Shown piece after piece: positions 31,773-37,172 of a DNA stretch of 38,713 nt (within the stretch, counting starts at the first letter, position 1; every line of letters starts with the position of its first letter). Below the pieces are notes generated by a model. That model saw only the letters and a list, made by a program, of their open reading frames with translations. It was not told the DNA's origin and did not search any database. Both the position numbers and the translations under genes were made by a program. This stretch comes from a virus. The stretch is taken from the IMG/VR virus record IMGVR_UViG_3300025112_000059, positions 1 to 38,713 of that record; one strand, given 5' to 3'.

Positions 31773-31781
31773 ATTATAGCA
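31773..31781 (-). promoter_or_regulatory. Extended -10 promoter TGCTATAAT
   Basis: A perfect -10 TATAAT is preceded by TGC. A consensus -35 is absent, which is usual for extended -10 promoters. The degenerate copy of the 13-bp motif is upstream (31806-31818). Transcription would begin near 31766 and read the packaging operon. Confidence 0.7.
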
Positions 31782-31805
31782 CACTAAAAAATTTCAGCAT
31801 ATTCA

Positions 31806-31818
31806 ACTATCCCCAATT
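31806..31818. repeat. Promoter-associated motif, degenerate copy 3
   Basis: ACTATCCCCAATT matches GTTATCCCCAGTT (3528-3540) at 10 of 13 positions and again sits upstream of a minus-strand promoter. Confidence 0.35.
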
Positions 31819-31856
31819 TCGAATTTAGTCATAAGGAAATGGTGCGGAGGAATTTT

Positions 31857-32090
31857 TTAACATCGCTCCCCCAATTTATCTAGCATAGCTTCGTGTCCTT
31901 TTTCCCATTCCGTATGTCTGCATTTCTTACTTGGATGCAGGAGTGTATAAATATCACCTAAAGATTGAGCCATTTCCTTTTCCCTGTCTGTTACTTTTAC
32001 ATTTGTGGTTAAATCTATTTCCACATCTTCCCATGTATTATTAAGAGAAACATAATGCAAGGCTAGTTTAATTTTTTGTTTATCAGTCAT
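31857..32090 (-). CDS. Small hypothetical protein (77 residues)
   Basis: The product has a TDKQKIKLALHYVSLNNTWE start, a middle DLTTNVKVTDREKEMAQSLG, and a C-terminal part rich in His, Lys and Trp (PSKKCRHTEWEKGHEAM). There are two cysteines only. No family is recognised. The leader before it is A-rich, after the terminator at 32135-32175. It may be transcribed by readthrough of that terminator. Confidence 0.6.
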   Translation of the reverse strand: MTDKQKIKLALHYVSLNNTWEDVEIDLTTNVKVTDREKEMAQSLGDIYTLLHPSKKCRHTEWEKGHEAMLDKLGERC

Positions 32091-32134
32091 ATTTTTTTAT
32101 TTTTTGCTCACCGCCACTCCTCTTATCTGATTGT

Positions 32135-32175
32135 AAAAATGGTGCGGGAGCTTATTTTTCAACGCCTCCCGCCAC
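32135..32175 (-). terminator. Rho-independent terminator after the zinc-ribbon pair
   Basis: CGGGAG (32171-32166 in the transcript) pairs with CTCCCG (32150-32145), with outer GTG/CAC and two bulged G; the run UUUUU follows (32139-32135). It lies after the 32196-32408 gene. A tiny frame VAGGVEK with a GGAGG site lies in the stem. A similar GGTGCGG sequence recurs near 31845. Confidence 0.65.
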
Positions 32176-32195
32176 GTTGTACCTCCCCACCTCCT

Positions 32196-32408
32196 TTATT
32201 TAAGGTTTACTCTTGCCGCAGGATGCTGTGCTCCTACGGAAGTATGAGGAATATTCACCCTTCCTTTCTTGCAGACTGGGCAAATGACGTATATTCTTTT
32301 CATCTTTTGATACACATACGCCATCTCTTCAGTTGATTCCAATGCTTTCCATTCTCCGTCGCATTTCTGGTACTTGCGACATTCTGGACATTGCGTAGCG
32401 GATTCCAT
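32196..32408 (-). CDS. Zinc-ribbon protein, second of overlapping pair A
   Basis: A protein of 70 residues with two knuckles, CPECRKYQKC near the start and ICPVCKKGRV in the middle. It overlaps the 32329-32559 gene by 80 nt in another frame. Its ATG follows GGAG at 7 nt, inside the upstream gene, so the two are translationally coupled. The same layout occurs in the 33236/33268 pair. A role in nucleic-acid binding is likely but unproven. Confidence 0.65.
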   Translation of the reverse strand: MESATQCPECRKYQKCDGEWKALESTEEMAYVYQKMKRIYVICPVCKKGRVNIPHTSVGAQHPAARVNLK

Positions 32409-32559
32409 TTAGCTTCTCCTGACAGATTGGACAGGTTCGCTCTTGGATGTCATCACTCCTGATTTCTGCGTAATCAAGAATGTACTTGTGGACATTTCGC
32501 CATTCTCCTGTCTTGAATATGCGCTTGCATCCTCCGCACTGGATGATTCTTTTTAGCAT
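32329..32559 (-). CDS. Zinc-ribbon protein, first of overlapping pair A
   Basis: Start MLKRIIQCGGCKRIF at 32559 is chosen because AAGGAGG lies 6 nt upstream; longer frames lack that. The product of 76 residues has CGGC, a GEWRNVHKYI segment, TCPIC and a helical tail. The CGxC - GxWxxVHxY - CPxC plan is shared with the 33268-33549 product, so the two are paralogues. The 49-bp symmetric site at 32610-32658 lies just upstream. Confidence 0.7.
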   Translation of the reverse strand: MLKRIIQCGGCKRIFKTGEWRNVHKYILDYAEIRSDDIQERTCPICQEKLNGIRYAMSRMSQVPEMRRRMESIGIN

Positions 32560-32609
32560 TGCTTGCCTCCTTTTAGCCCCCTTTCCGCCAAAGGTAACGC
32601 TTAAAATCT

Positions 32610-32658
32610 CAGTTTGGCAGTTTTGCAACACTATATATAGTGCCAAACTGCAAAACTG
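32610..32658. promoter_or_regulatory. 49-bp symmetric site: four CAGTTTKG half-sites around a palindrome
   Basis: In order: CAGTTTGG (32610), CAGTTTTG (32618), CAA, the perfect palindrome CACTATATATAGTG (32629-32642), CCAAACTG (32643) and CAAAACTG (32651). Two direct half-sites on the left and two inverted on the right flank a TA-rich core. It may be a regulator operator, recombination core or replication iteron set. It lies 51 nt upstream of the first zinc-ribbon gene of pair A. Confidence 0.75.
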
Positions 32659-32699
32659 AATTTATACTATACGACCACGCCACGACTATAACTTACCCA

Positions 32700-32759
32700 G
32701 CTCTCCGAACGCCATATAATAACCATTTATAGGTTTAGCTATATTTAGTTCGGGAGAGC
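32700..32759 (-). promoter_or_regulatory. 60-nt hairpin in the small-gene region
   Basis: GCTCTCC and GAAC (32700-32710) pair with GTTC and GGGAGAGC (32748-32759) with one extra base; inside, ATATA/TATAT and AACC/GGTT stems follow with loop TATAAAT in minus-strand RNA. No U-tract. It lies after the short ORF at 32807-32878. Confidence 0.55.
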
Positions 32760-32806
32760 CAGATATTTATAAATTAAAACAATAACCAAATTAGTATTAA
32801 AAGCTA

Positions 32807-32878
32807 TTATGCTTGCCCCGTTCTCCAACACGGTTGGAGTAACTTGTCTAAATCTAATGATTCTATTTTTTGTGTCAT
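32807..32878 (-). CDS. Possible microprotein of 23 residues
   Basis: The frame MTQKIESLDLDKLLQPCW to GQA ends in TAA. It has protein-like composition but no ribosome site. An inverted repeat CTCCAAC-ACG-GTTGGAG (32823-32839) is inside it. It may be real or only part of a structured leader. Confidence 0.35.
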   Translation of the reverse strand: MTQKIESLDLDKLLQPCWRTGQA

Positions 32879-32905
32879 AAAGTTTATAAATTACTTATTT
32901 TTTTC

Positions 32906-32967
32906 TACCCCACACCTCTGCTCACTATACTTTGCTCCTTATGTATAGTGAGAGCGGGTGTGGGGTA
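32906..32967 (-). promoter_or_regulatory. 62-nt strong hairpin with an AAGGAG in its loop
   Basis: TACCCCACACC (32906-32916) pairs with GGTGTGGGGTA (32957-32967), and CTCACTATAC (32921-32930) with GTATAGTGAG (32943-32952). In minus-strand RNA the loop carries AAGGAG. A GTG nine bases on begins a 6-codon frame in the stem. CACTATA also recurs in the palindrome at 32629-32642. Not a terminator, since no U-tract follows. Confidence 0.65.
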
Positions 32968-32986
32968 AATCAAAACCTTGCGTTTA

Positions 32987-33085
32987 TCAACGGGATGATC
33001 CTTTAATATCTTTTTCAATTTCAGCAGTAGAAACATGCTTATTATCTTCGGCAATTTGAGTTTTTTCTTTTTCTGTAAATTCCAT
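32987..33085 (-). CDS. Small protein of 32 residues
   Basis: The frame MEFTEKEKTQIAEDNKHV then STAEIEKDIKGSSR ends at TGA. It is charged and helical with good coding character. The leader is AT-rich with no Shine-Dalgarno. A perfect 12-pair hairpin (33108-33140) lies 23 nt upstream. Function is unknown. Confidence 0.5.
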   Translation of the reverse strand: MEFTEKEKTQIAEDNKHVSTAEIEKDIKGSSR

Positions 33086-33107
33086 ATATTTATAATTAAG
33101 AATTATT

Positions 33108-33140
33108 GGAGAAGGAAGCTGTTGTTATGCTCCCTCCTCC
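33108..33140 (-). promoter_or_regulatory. 12-pair hairpin hiding a Shine-Dalgarno-like sequence
   Basis: GGAGGAGGGAGC (33140-33129 in the transcript) pairs fully with GCTTCCTTCTCC (33119-33108), using two G-U pairs, loop ATAACAACA. The wobbles are legal only in minus-strand RNA. It follows the Asn-rich leader ORF at 33151-33183. Confidence 0.65.
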
Positions 33141-33150
33141 GCTTTGACCT

Positions 33151-33183
33151 CTAGTTGAGGTTGCAGTTGTTGTTCTTATTCAC
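33151..33183 (-). CDS. Candidate Asn-rich leader peptide MNKNNNCNLN
   Basis: Ten codons start at GTG 33183 with a strong GGGGGTGA ribosome site 8 nt upstream. Six of ten codons are Asn. The stop lies inside a small hairpin ACCTC/GAGGT, just before the strong hairpin at 33108-33140. The layout recalls amino-acid attenuators, but that is inference. Confidence 0.35.
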   Translation of the reverse strand: MNKNNNCNLN

Positions 33184-33235
33184 AACAATCACCCCCTTTC
33201 GGGTTACAGGTTACGGTTGCCTCGACCCATCCACT

Positions 33236-33430
33236 CTACACAGAGTGTGCCATCATGGCATCCATCTCTAGTTGAGTTTTGCATCCACCAGAACAGGCGA
33301 CTTGCTTAGGCTTTTCCGCCGCGTCAATGATATATGGGGTGTCACCTTCTCGCAAGTGGTGCCATGGCTTTCTAAATGGCGTGCTAACTTTATAACACTG
33401 AGGGCATTGTCTAACCTGCACTCCGGACAT
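33236..33430 (-). CDS. Zinc-ribbon protein, second of overlapping pair B
   Basis: A protein of 64 residues: QCPQCYKVSTPFRKPW, a middle HHLREGDTPYIIDAAEKP, and CSGGCKTQLEMDA. The ATG has a consensus GGAGGA site 6 nt upstream, which lies inside the overlapping gene 33268-33549. The overlap is 163 nt, so both frames are under selection. A 6-bp inverted repeat CACTCT-ACAC-AGAGTG (33232-33247) covers its stop. Confidence 0.65.
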   Translation of the reverse strand: MSGVQVRQCPQCYKVSTPFRKPWHHLREGDTPYIIDAAEKPKQVACSGGCKTQLEMDAMMAHSV

Positions 33431-33549
33431 ATTGATTCCTCCAGTTGTATTTTTTTAGCTTCGACTTGCGAACGTAAATATGGGTGAACACGACCCCATT
33501 GGCCGTTATTGTACAAACGACCACATCCGCATATTTTCACTGGCTTCAT
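33268..33549 (-). CDS. Zinc-ribbon protein, first of overlapping pair B
   Basis: ATG at 33549 is chosen because GAGGTG lies 6 nt upstream; an in-frame GTG at 33558 overlaps that site. The product of 93 residues has ICGCGRLYNNGQW, VHPYLRSQ and SICPEC, matching the plan of 32329-32559. The last third (after CPEC) overlaps the second zinc gene and may be extra tail. The two pairs look like one duplicated cassette. Confidence 0.65.
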   Translation of the reverse strand: MKPVKICGCGRLYNNGQWGRVHPYLRSQVEAKKIQLEESICPECRLDNALSVIKLARHLESHGTTCEKVTPHISLTRRKSLSKSPVLVDAKLN

Positions 33550-33587
33550 TGTCTGCACCTCGCTTTACTAAAGGGTAAAAAAGAGCG

Positions 33588-33635
33588 TTAGAAAAGTAAC
33601 CAAACTATTATAAAAGCTATAATGTATTTTATCAT
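33588..33635 (-). CDS. Hydrophobic 15-residue peptide coupled to the transglycosylase
   Basis: ATG at 33635 overlaps the TGA of the lytic transglycosylase as ATGA, and the frame MIKYIIAFIIVWLLF ends at TAA. It is one membrane-spanning stretch with a single Lys near the start. The coupling to a wall hydrolase suggests a micro-holin or lysis peptide. A U-rich stretch follows. It is too short for family recognition. Confidence 0.5.
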   Translation of the reverse strand: MIKYIIAFIIVWLLF

Positions 33636-34201
33636 ATCCACGAATCTTCTATGATTCCTGTACAAGCCCATTCGTAATCGTATCCGTCTAGGATTCTTTG
33701 AATAGTCCAGCGAGTACTACAATCAATCGAGAAACTGCAATCATCCGAAACTTCTGAATGATCTATATCGTGAATTTGATAAATACCACGTGAGTGGCCT
33801 TGATCACCTCTTACGAACTGCCTAAAACTTGATTCGCAAGTTGCCAAATCGTATAGGAAATAAATATCTGCAAATCCCATTTCGCCTGCCACATCATAAA
33901 TTTCATCCTGTATCTCCTCTATTCGTTCCACAGTAGGGTACTCGTTGGGGTCTAGCAAGCCCATTTCTGGCTTTTCTGGTACTAAATCAGGTATAAGGGG
34001 TAATTCCTCTGTTAAGGCTGTTTCAATCGGTACAGGGCTATTTTGAGGCTTTGATACTTGAGTAGTATCTTGTTTCATTATCTCACCCACATTTGTGTAT
34101 ATAACAGCTAGAGCAGAAACAAAACCAAAGGTATATATAAACAAACCAATGGCTAAAAGTGATGCTCTACCCCAAAATGTTGATGGCGTTTTTATTGACA
34201 T
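33632..34201 (-). CDS. Membrane-anchored lytic transglycosylase-like protein
   Basis: ATG at 34201 is used; a TTG start five codons earlier is less likely. A transmembrane segment (LLAIGLFIYTFGFVSALAV, about 15-35) is followed by a linker and an SLT-like domain: catalytic Glu123 in ATCESSFRQF, GIYQIHDID (139-147), and a C-terminal CSTRWTIQRILDGYDYEW segment. Such proteins cut glycan strands from the outside of the membrane. Such anchored forms are common in CPR. Here it may serve lysis or exclusion. Confidence 0.75.
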   Translation of the reverse strand: MSIKTPSTFWGRASLLAIGLFIYTFGFVSALAVIYTNVGEIMKQDTTQVSKPQNSPVPIETALTEELPLIPDLVPEKPEMGLLDPNEYPTVERIEEIQDEIYDVAGEMGFADIYFLYDLATCESSFRQFVRGDQGHSRGIYQIHDIDHSEVSDDCSFSIDCSTRWTIQRILDGYDYEWACTGIIEDSWI

Positions 34202-34205
34202 ATTA

Positions 34206-34256
34206 TTATATCTCAATATCTATATCATTGGTGCCGTGTATTATTTCTTCTTTCAT
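34206..34256 (-). CDS. Possible 16-residue peptide MKEEIIHGTNDIDIEI
   Basis: A short frame ends 4 nt before the transglycosylase ATG. No ribosome site is seen. It could be a translational lead-in ORF. Evidence is weak. Confidence 0.25.
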   Translation of the reverse strand: MKEEIIHGTNDIDIEI

Positions 34257-34379
34257 GTTTTTTATTATTTTTAATATAAACTAATATCTGCTATACCGCC
34301 AAACCGATTACAGTAGCACTCCGATGACACATCGTCATGTCTGGTGCGTCCTTCTCGTATACAGTAGTAATAGCAAGTA

Positions 34380-34520
34380 TCAATTAATATTATTTTTTGT
34401 TAAGTGGTCTTGAAACCATTTAAGTATTTTTTTACAATTAGGGCAAATCATCAGCACAGTTTCGATTTTGCACTTAGAACATTTTTTGTGCTTGCTTGGC
34501 TTCTTGGATTTCTTCTCCAT
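34380..34520 (-). CDS. Zinc-ribbon microprotein (46 residues)
   Basis: The product starts MEKKSKKPSKHKKCSKC and continues with CPNC and a helical end (KKILKWFQDHLTKNNIN). CSKC-x8-CPNC is a complete four-cysteine zinc ribbon, and the basic start suits nucleic-acid binding. It overlaps the 3' end of the HNH-like gene by 47 nt in another frame. Confidence 0.65.
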   Translation of the reverse strand: MEKKSKKPSKHKKCSKCKIETVLMICPNCKKILKWFQDHLTKNNIN

Positions 34521-34833
34521 ATCGCTTTTTTAAGAATAAAATATCTTGCTTCCAATTTCTGCGTGGATACTTCTTAATTATATACTCAATCTCCTCTGGA
34601 GTCATTTTTTCAAAAGCTAGATGTTGGAGTAAGAATGAATCGAATCCCTCGCCTCTGTGGTGATACCAACACACTCCGTTTATAAAACATTTTTCTTGAA
34701 GCTGGCGACCAGCTATTATTTCGCTGTGATGCCACTCTACACGGCCATGACACATACCAGTATCAATCAAAAGACATTTCTGCATTGCTAAATCGCTCGC
34801 TAGTTCCTCTTTAAGTTTTATCGGTATCTTCAT
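34474..34833 (-). CDS. HNH-like putative nuclease (119 residues)
   Basis: The zinc/His pattern CLLIDTGMCHGRVEWHHSEI ... CFINGVCWYHHRGEGFD (about 20-65) recalls small phage HNH-like proteins related to the NinG/Rap or NUMOD-adjacent groups. The rest is helical and lysine-rich. The ATG overlaps the stop of the upstream 30-residue ORF (ATGA). It may be a recombination junction nuclease or a selfish remnant. Specific assignment is uncertain. Confidence 0.55.
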   Translation of the reverse strand: MKIPIKLKEELASDLAMQKCLLIDTGMCHGRVEWHHSEIIAGRQLQEKCFINGVCWYHHRGEGFDSFLLQHLAFEKMTPEEIEYIIKKYPRRNWKQDILFLKKRYGEEIQEAKQAQKMF

Positions 34834-34922
34834 AATAAATTACAAGTAGCGCGAATCCAACCATCTATGAATTCATAACTCCAACTATTCTGCAAACAAT
34901 TTTCACAAAGTCGCATTGCCAT
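34830..34922 (-). CDS. Small cysteine-containing protein (30 residues)
   Basis: The frame MAMRLCENCLQNSWSYEF then IDGWIRATC ends in TGA overlapping the next ATG. CENC and a third Cys suggest a zinc knuckle that has lost its last part (a fourth Cys would be expected after ATC). It lies 2 nt after the homing endonuclease gene. Confidence 0.5.
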   Translation of the reverse strand: MAMRLCENCLQNSWSYEFIDGWIRATCNLL

Positions 34923-34924
34923 AA

Positions 34925-35635
34925 TTATTCTAATAATTCACTAATTGATTCTATTTTTCCAACTCTTTTTGATTTCCCTTTAAGCATAAGTTGTAAAAAC
35001 TCATATACTTGTTCTATCTTATTATTTTTATAACCATACATTTTGTGAAATTTTTTATGACATTTTTTACAAAAAGTTATTCCGTTATCAATATCAAATC
35101 TAAATTCTATATATTCAGAAAAATTATATATATGATGTGCCTCTAAATATCCACCACTTTTATTACATTTTTGACAGATATAATTATCTCTTTTAAAAAT
35201 TTTTCTGTACCATATTTTATATTCAATTGATTTTCTAATCTTATATTTTTTAGAAGTAATACCACCCTTCCACATACCATTATTTTCCCTAGATAAATTT
35301 AATCGTTTTCTGCCTTTCATTATTTTACTCATTTTTTCCTTATGTTCACTAGAATGATACTTACCTTTAAAGCCATAAGTTTTTTTTCTTTTTCCGCTTT
35401 TATAATCTTTTTTTAAAATTTTACTTAATTCTTTTTTATGTTCTTCTGATAATTTTTTACCTTTTTTAGCATCACTAATCTTTTTTTTTGTTTCCTTTGA
35501 ATGAGAAATATTTTTATTCCAAGGGATACAATTTTCTTTAAATTGTGTTTTCTTAGACTTAATCATTCTTTTAAAAATGTGTTCTTTTGTTTGTTTTTTT
35601 CCTTTATTAATTTTGTGTCCTTTTTTAAATGGCAT
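34925..35635 (-). CDS. NUMOD3/HNH homing endonuclease
   Basis: A protein of 236 residues. The first half has repeated NUMOD3-type motifs (SHSKETKKKISDAKKG, LSEEHKKELSKILKK, HSSEHKEKMSKIMKG). The HNH nuclease follows at about 150-195: CQKCNKSGGYLEAHHIY, then CKKCHKKFHKMYG. Codon use is strongly A-rich compared with neighbours. Its start lies 73 nt inside the 35563-36108 gene, in another frame, so it was probably inserted at that gene's 3' end. Free-standing homing endonucleases spread by cutting empty alleles. Confidence 0.85.
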   Translation of the reverse strand: MPFKKGHKINKGKKQTKEHIFKRMIKSKKTQFKENCIPWNKNISHSKETKKKISDAKKGKKLSEEHKKELSKILKKDYKSGKRKKTYGFKGKYHSSEHKEKMSKIMKGRKRLNLSRENNGMWKGGITSKKYKIRKSIEYKIWYRKIFKRDNYICQKCNKSGGYLEAHHIYNFSEYIEFRFDIDNGITFCKKCHKKFHKMYGYKNNKIEQVYEFLQLMLKGKSKRVGKIESISELLE

Positions 35636-36108
35636 AAATCATTTTTTATATTAGAAATTTTTACAAAACCATTGTTTTTAATTTTACCTATATTATTAGA
35701 TTTATTTAATAAAATTTTTGCTTTTTCTTCATTAGGCAAATCTTTTATTTCATTATACTCTTTTTCTAAAAAAACGCAATCTCTTGTAATTTCTGGATAA
35801 TAGTTTGGGTCTAATTTAACTGGAACATAATTTCCTTTATCATCAGGTACTTGATTATTCGCATCTACCCATTGTCCAAAATGTTTTCTAACTTGTGTAC
35901 CGTCATGTAGCACACCAGTTTGTTGATTTTTTTTATCTTCTATCTCATCTGCTTGGCTTTTTGGAAAAATTGTGGCAATAACATTGCGCCTAATAGTTAT
36001 ACCATTGGAAAAAGAAATGATGTCTTTATTACTAACAATTATATTCTTATGTTCTTCCTCTGTAATAGTAAATCTATCACCATTCATTGTTTTTAAAATA
36101 TAATTCAT
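35563..36108 (-). CDS. Phage early-region protein, 3' end altered by the homing gene
   Basis: A protein of 181 residues. It has a beta-rich start (YILKTMNGDRFTITEEEH), then GVLHDGTQVRKHFGQWVD and YYPEITRDCVFLEKEYNEI, which I associate with small conserved proteins of environmental phages, function unknown. The last 45 residues (KIKNNGFVKISNIKN and after) are Lys/Asn-rich and overlap the homing endonuclease, so they may be a new tail made by the insertion. ATGA coupling links it to the replication initiator. Confidence 0.6.
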   Translation of the reverse strand: MNYILKTMNGDRFTITEEEHKNIIVSNKDIISFSNGITIRRNVIATIFPKSQADEIEDKKNQQTGVLHDGTQVRKHFGQWVDANNQVPDDKGNYVPVKLDPNYYPEITRDCVFLEKEYNEIKDLPNEEKAKILLNKSNNIGKIKNNGFVKISNIKNDLCHLKKDTKLIKEKNKQKNTFLKE

Positions 36109-36908
36109 ACAAAATCTACTGTATTACTCTTTACAGATAAAGCAGATAGGTCTTCGTCAATATATTTATGCACGCTTTCTAAAGTCCACTTGAAATCTGC
36201 GTTTTTTTTAAGCCACTCCATTGTATCTTTAATTTTTTCTTTACTATAACCTTTAAGATTTGAAGATGCCTGTAATTCACGTTTTATGGCCTTACTATAT
36301 TGCTCGCTATTTTCAATCTGTTTATTTTTCATTACCCAGTATAGGGCTATAATCCACATTCGGTAATCTTTATTATCAACCATTATTTTAATTTTTTCTT
36401 TGAGGTTAAATTCCTCGTCAGCTTTAGCTGACAATGTATTATTCTTTTCATTATTATCATTCTTTATATTCTTATCCTTCTTGTCTGTTGTTAGTGGTTT
36501 GTTACTGGTTTGTTGCTCGTTTGTTACTGGTTTGTTAGTAGGTGTGTTGGTTTGCTTGTTAGTTGGCTCATCAATACATTGATATTGTTCCCAATTTACT
36601 ACTGTTATGATAGTAAATTTGTTTGTTGGTTTGGTTGTTATTCTGTTTGTTGATTTTAGATAGGTAAGTGCAGTTCTTATCGTTTGTAGTTTTGGTTTGC
36701 GTGATTTAGGGAATATCTCTTTGCTAGCTGAATATAGCCCAGTAATGAACTGCCCTTTTTTAATATCTATATCCTGATTATTAAAAGGGACTTTGGTATC
36801 TTTGTGATTTGCTCTTAATAAGCACCATATCCATACTTTAAAATAAATAGGATTTTGAAAGACAGAGCTTTCAAATATCTTTCTATGTAGTTTAATCCAA
36901 CCTTGCAT
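36105..36908 (-). CDS. Replication-initiator-like protein (DnaD/replisome-organiser type)
   Basis: A protein of 267 residues. The first 115 residues (GWIKLHRKIFESSVFQNP, FKVWIWCLLRANH, IKKGQFITGLYSASKE, TIRTALTYLKSTNRI, TIITVVNWEQYQC) form the N-terminal winged-helix of phage replisome organisers. A Thr/Asn/Lys linker (TNKQTNTPTNKP) follows, then a helical C-terminal domain (about 170-260). These proteins bind the phage origin and load helicase. Its mRNA begins at a separate promoter with a structured leader. No origin repeats were found in its linker. Confidence 0.75.
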   Translation of the reverse strand: MQGWIKLHRKIFESSVFQNPIYFKVWIWCLLRANHKDTKVPFNNQDIDIKKGQFITGLYSASKEIFPKSRKPKLQTIRTALTYLKSTNRITTKPTNKFTIITVVNWEQYQCIDEPTNKQTNTPTNKPVTNEQQTSNKPLTTDKKDKNIKNDNNEKNNTLSAKADEEFNLKEKIKIMVDNKDYRMWIIALYWVMKNKQIENSEQYSKAIKRELQASSNLKGYSKEKIKDTMEWLKKNADFKWTLESVHKYIDEDLSALSVKSNTVDFV

Positions 36909-36911
36909 AAC

Positions 36912-36995
36912 AAAAAATCATCAGGAGAGAACGATGCTCAACGGCTCTGACGAACCGCCACCGAGTGGATACGATGTATCGCTCTCTCTTGATGA
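36912..36995 (-). promoter_or_regulatory. Three-way-junction hairpin plus U6 immediately before the replication-gene start
   Basis: In minus-strand RNA the outer stem pairs 36995-36978 with 36935-36918 (17 of 18, one A-C). It encloses CCAC-TCG-GTGG and CGGTTC-GTCA-GAGCCG (6 pairs). UUUUUU (36917-36912) follows and AUG begins 3 nt later. The layout matches the portal leader at 28198-28273. Confidence 0.8.
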
Positions 36996-37034
36996 CTTGT
37001 TATGTGTCAGATTTTTTGAGCATATGTTATCTAT

Positions 37035-37062
37035 ATAATACCATATCCAATTATTTTGTAAA
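37035..37062 (-). promoter_or_regulatory. Promoter TTTACA-16-TATTAT of the replication gene
   Basis: The -35 TTTACA is at 37062-37057 and the -10 TATTAT at 37040-37035. Start near 37028 gives a leader of about 120 nt, the same as for the portal gene. The identical hexamers suggest common control. Confidence 0.6.
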
Positions 37063-37076
37063 GAACTTTTATGCAC

Positions 37077-37140
37077 ATGTAGCCAAAGGGCATATCTCCC
37101 CATGCTTAGTGTCGAAAATACGCCCCGTTAATGGCTACAT
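37077..37140. repeat. 9-bp inverted repeat ATGTAGCCA / TGGCTACAT, interleaved with a terminator stem
   Basis: Perfect arms at 37077-37085 and 37132-37140. The GC stem at 37121-37126/37143-37148 has one arm inside and one outside this repeat, so both together would be an H-type pseudoknot. It lies just upstream of the replication promoter. Confidence 0.5.
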
Positions 37141-37148
37141 AAGGGGCG
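37115..37148 (-). terminator. Probable terminator upstream of the replication promoter
   Basis: CGCCCC (37148-37143) pairs with GGGGCG (37126-37121) and UAUUUU follows (37120-37115) in the minus transcript. It would end messages from the modification genes. Confidence 0.5.
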
Positions 37149-37172
37149 ATCAGATAATCGCCTCTTGTGTAG

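Noticed and set aside
32700-32759. Second tRNA-like 7-bp stem
   Set aside because: The stem extends to 11 bp and no T-loop or anticodon arm fits; treated as a hairpin.
36918-36960. Hammerhead-like CTGATGA (minus) and CTGACGA (plus) near the replication leader
   Set aside because: No GAAA box or correct stem order could be found; the motif is part of the closing stem.
36921-37103. 60-residue minus frame across the replication leader
   Set aside because: It covers the promoter and hairpin and has no ribosome site or protein-like composition.
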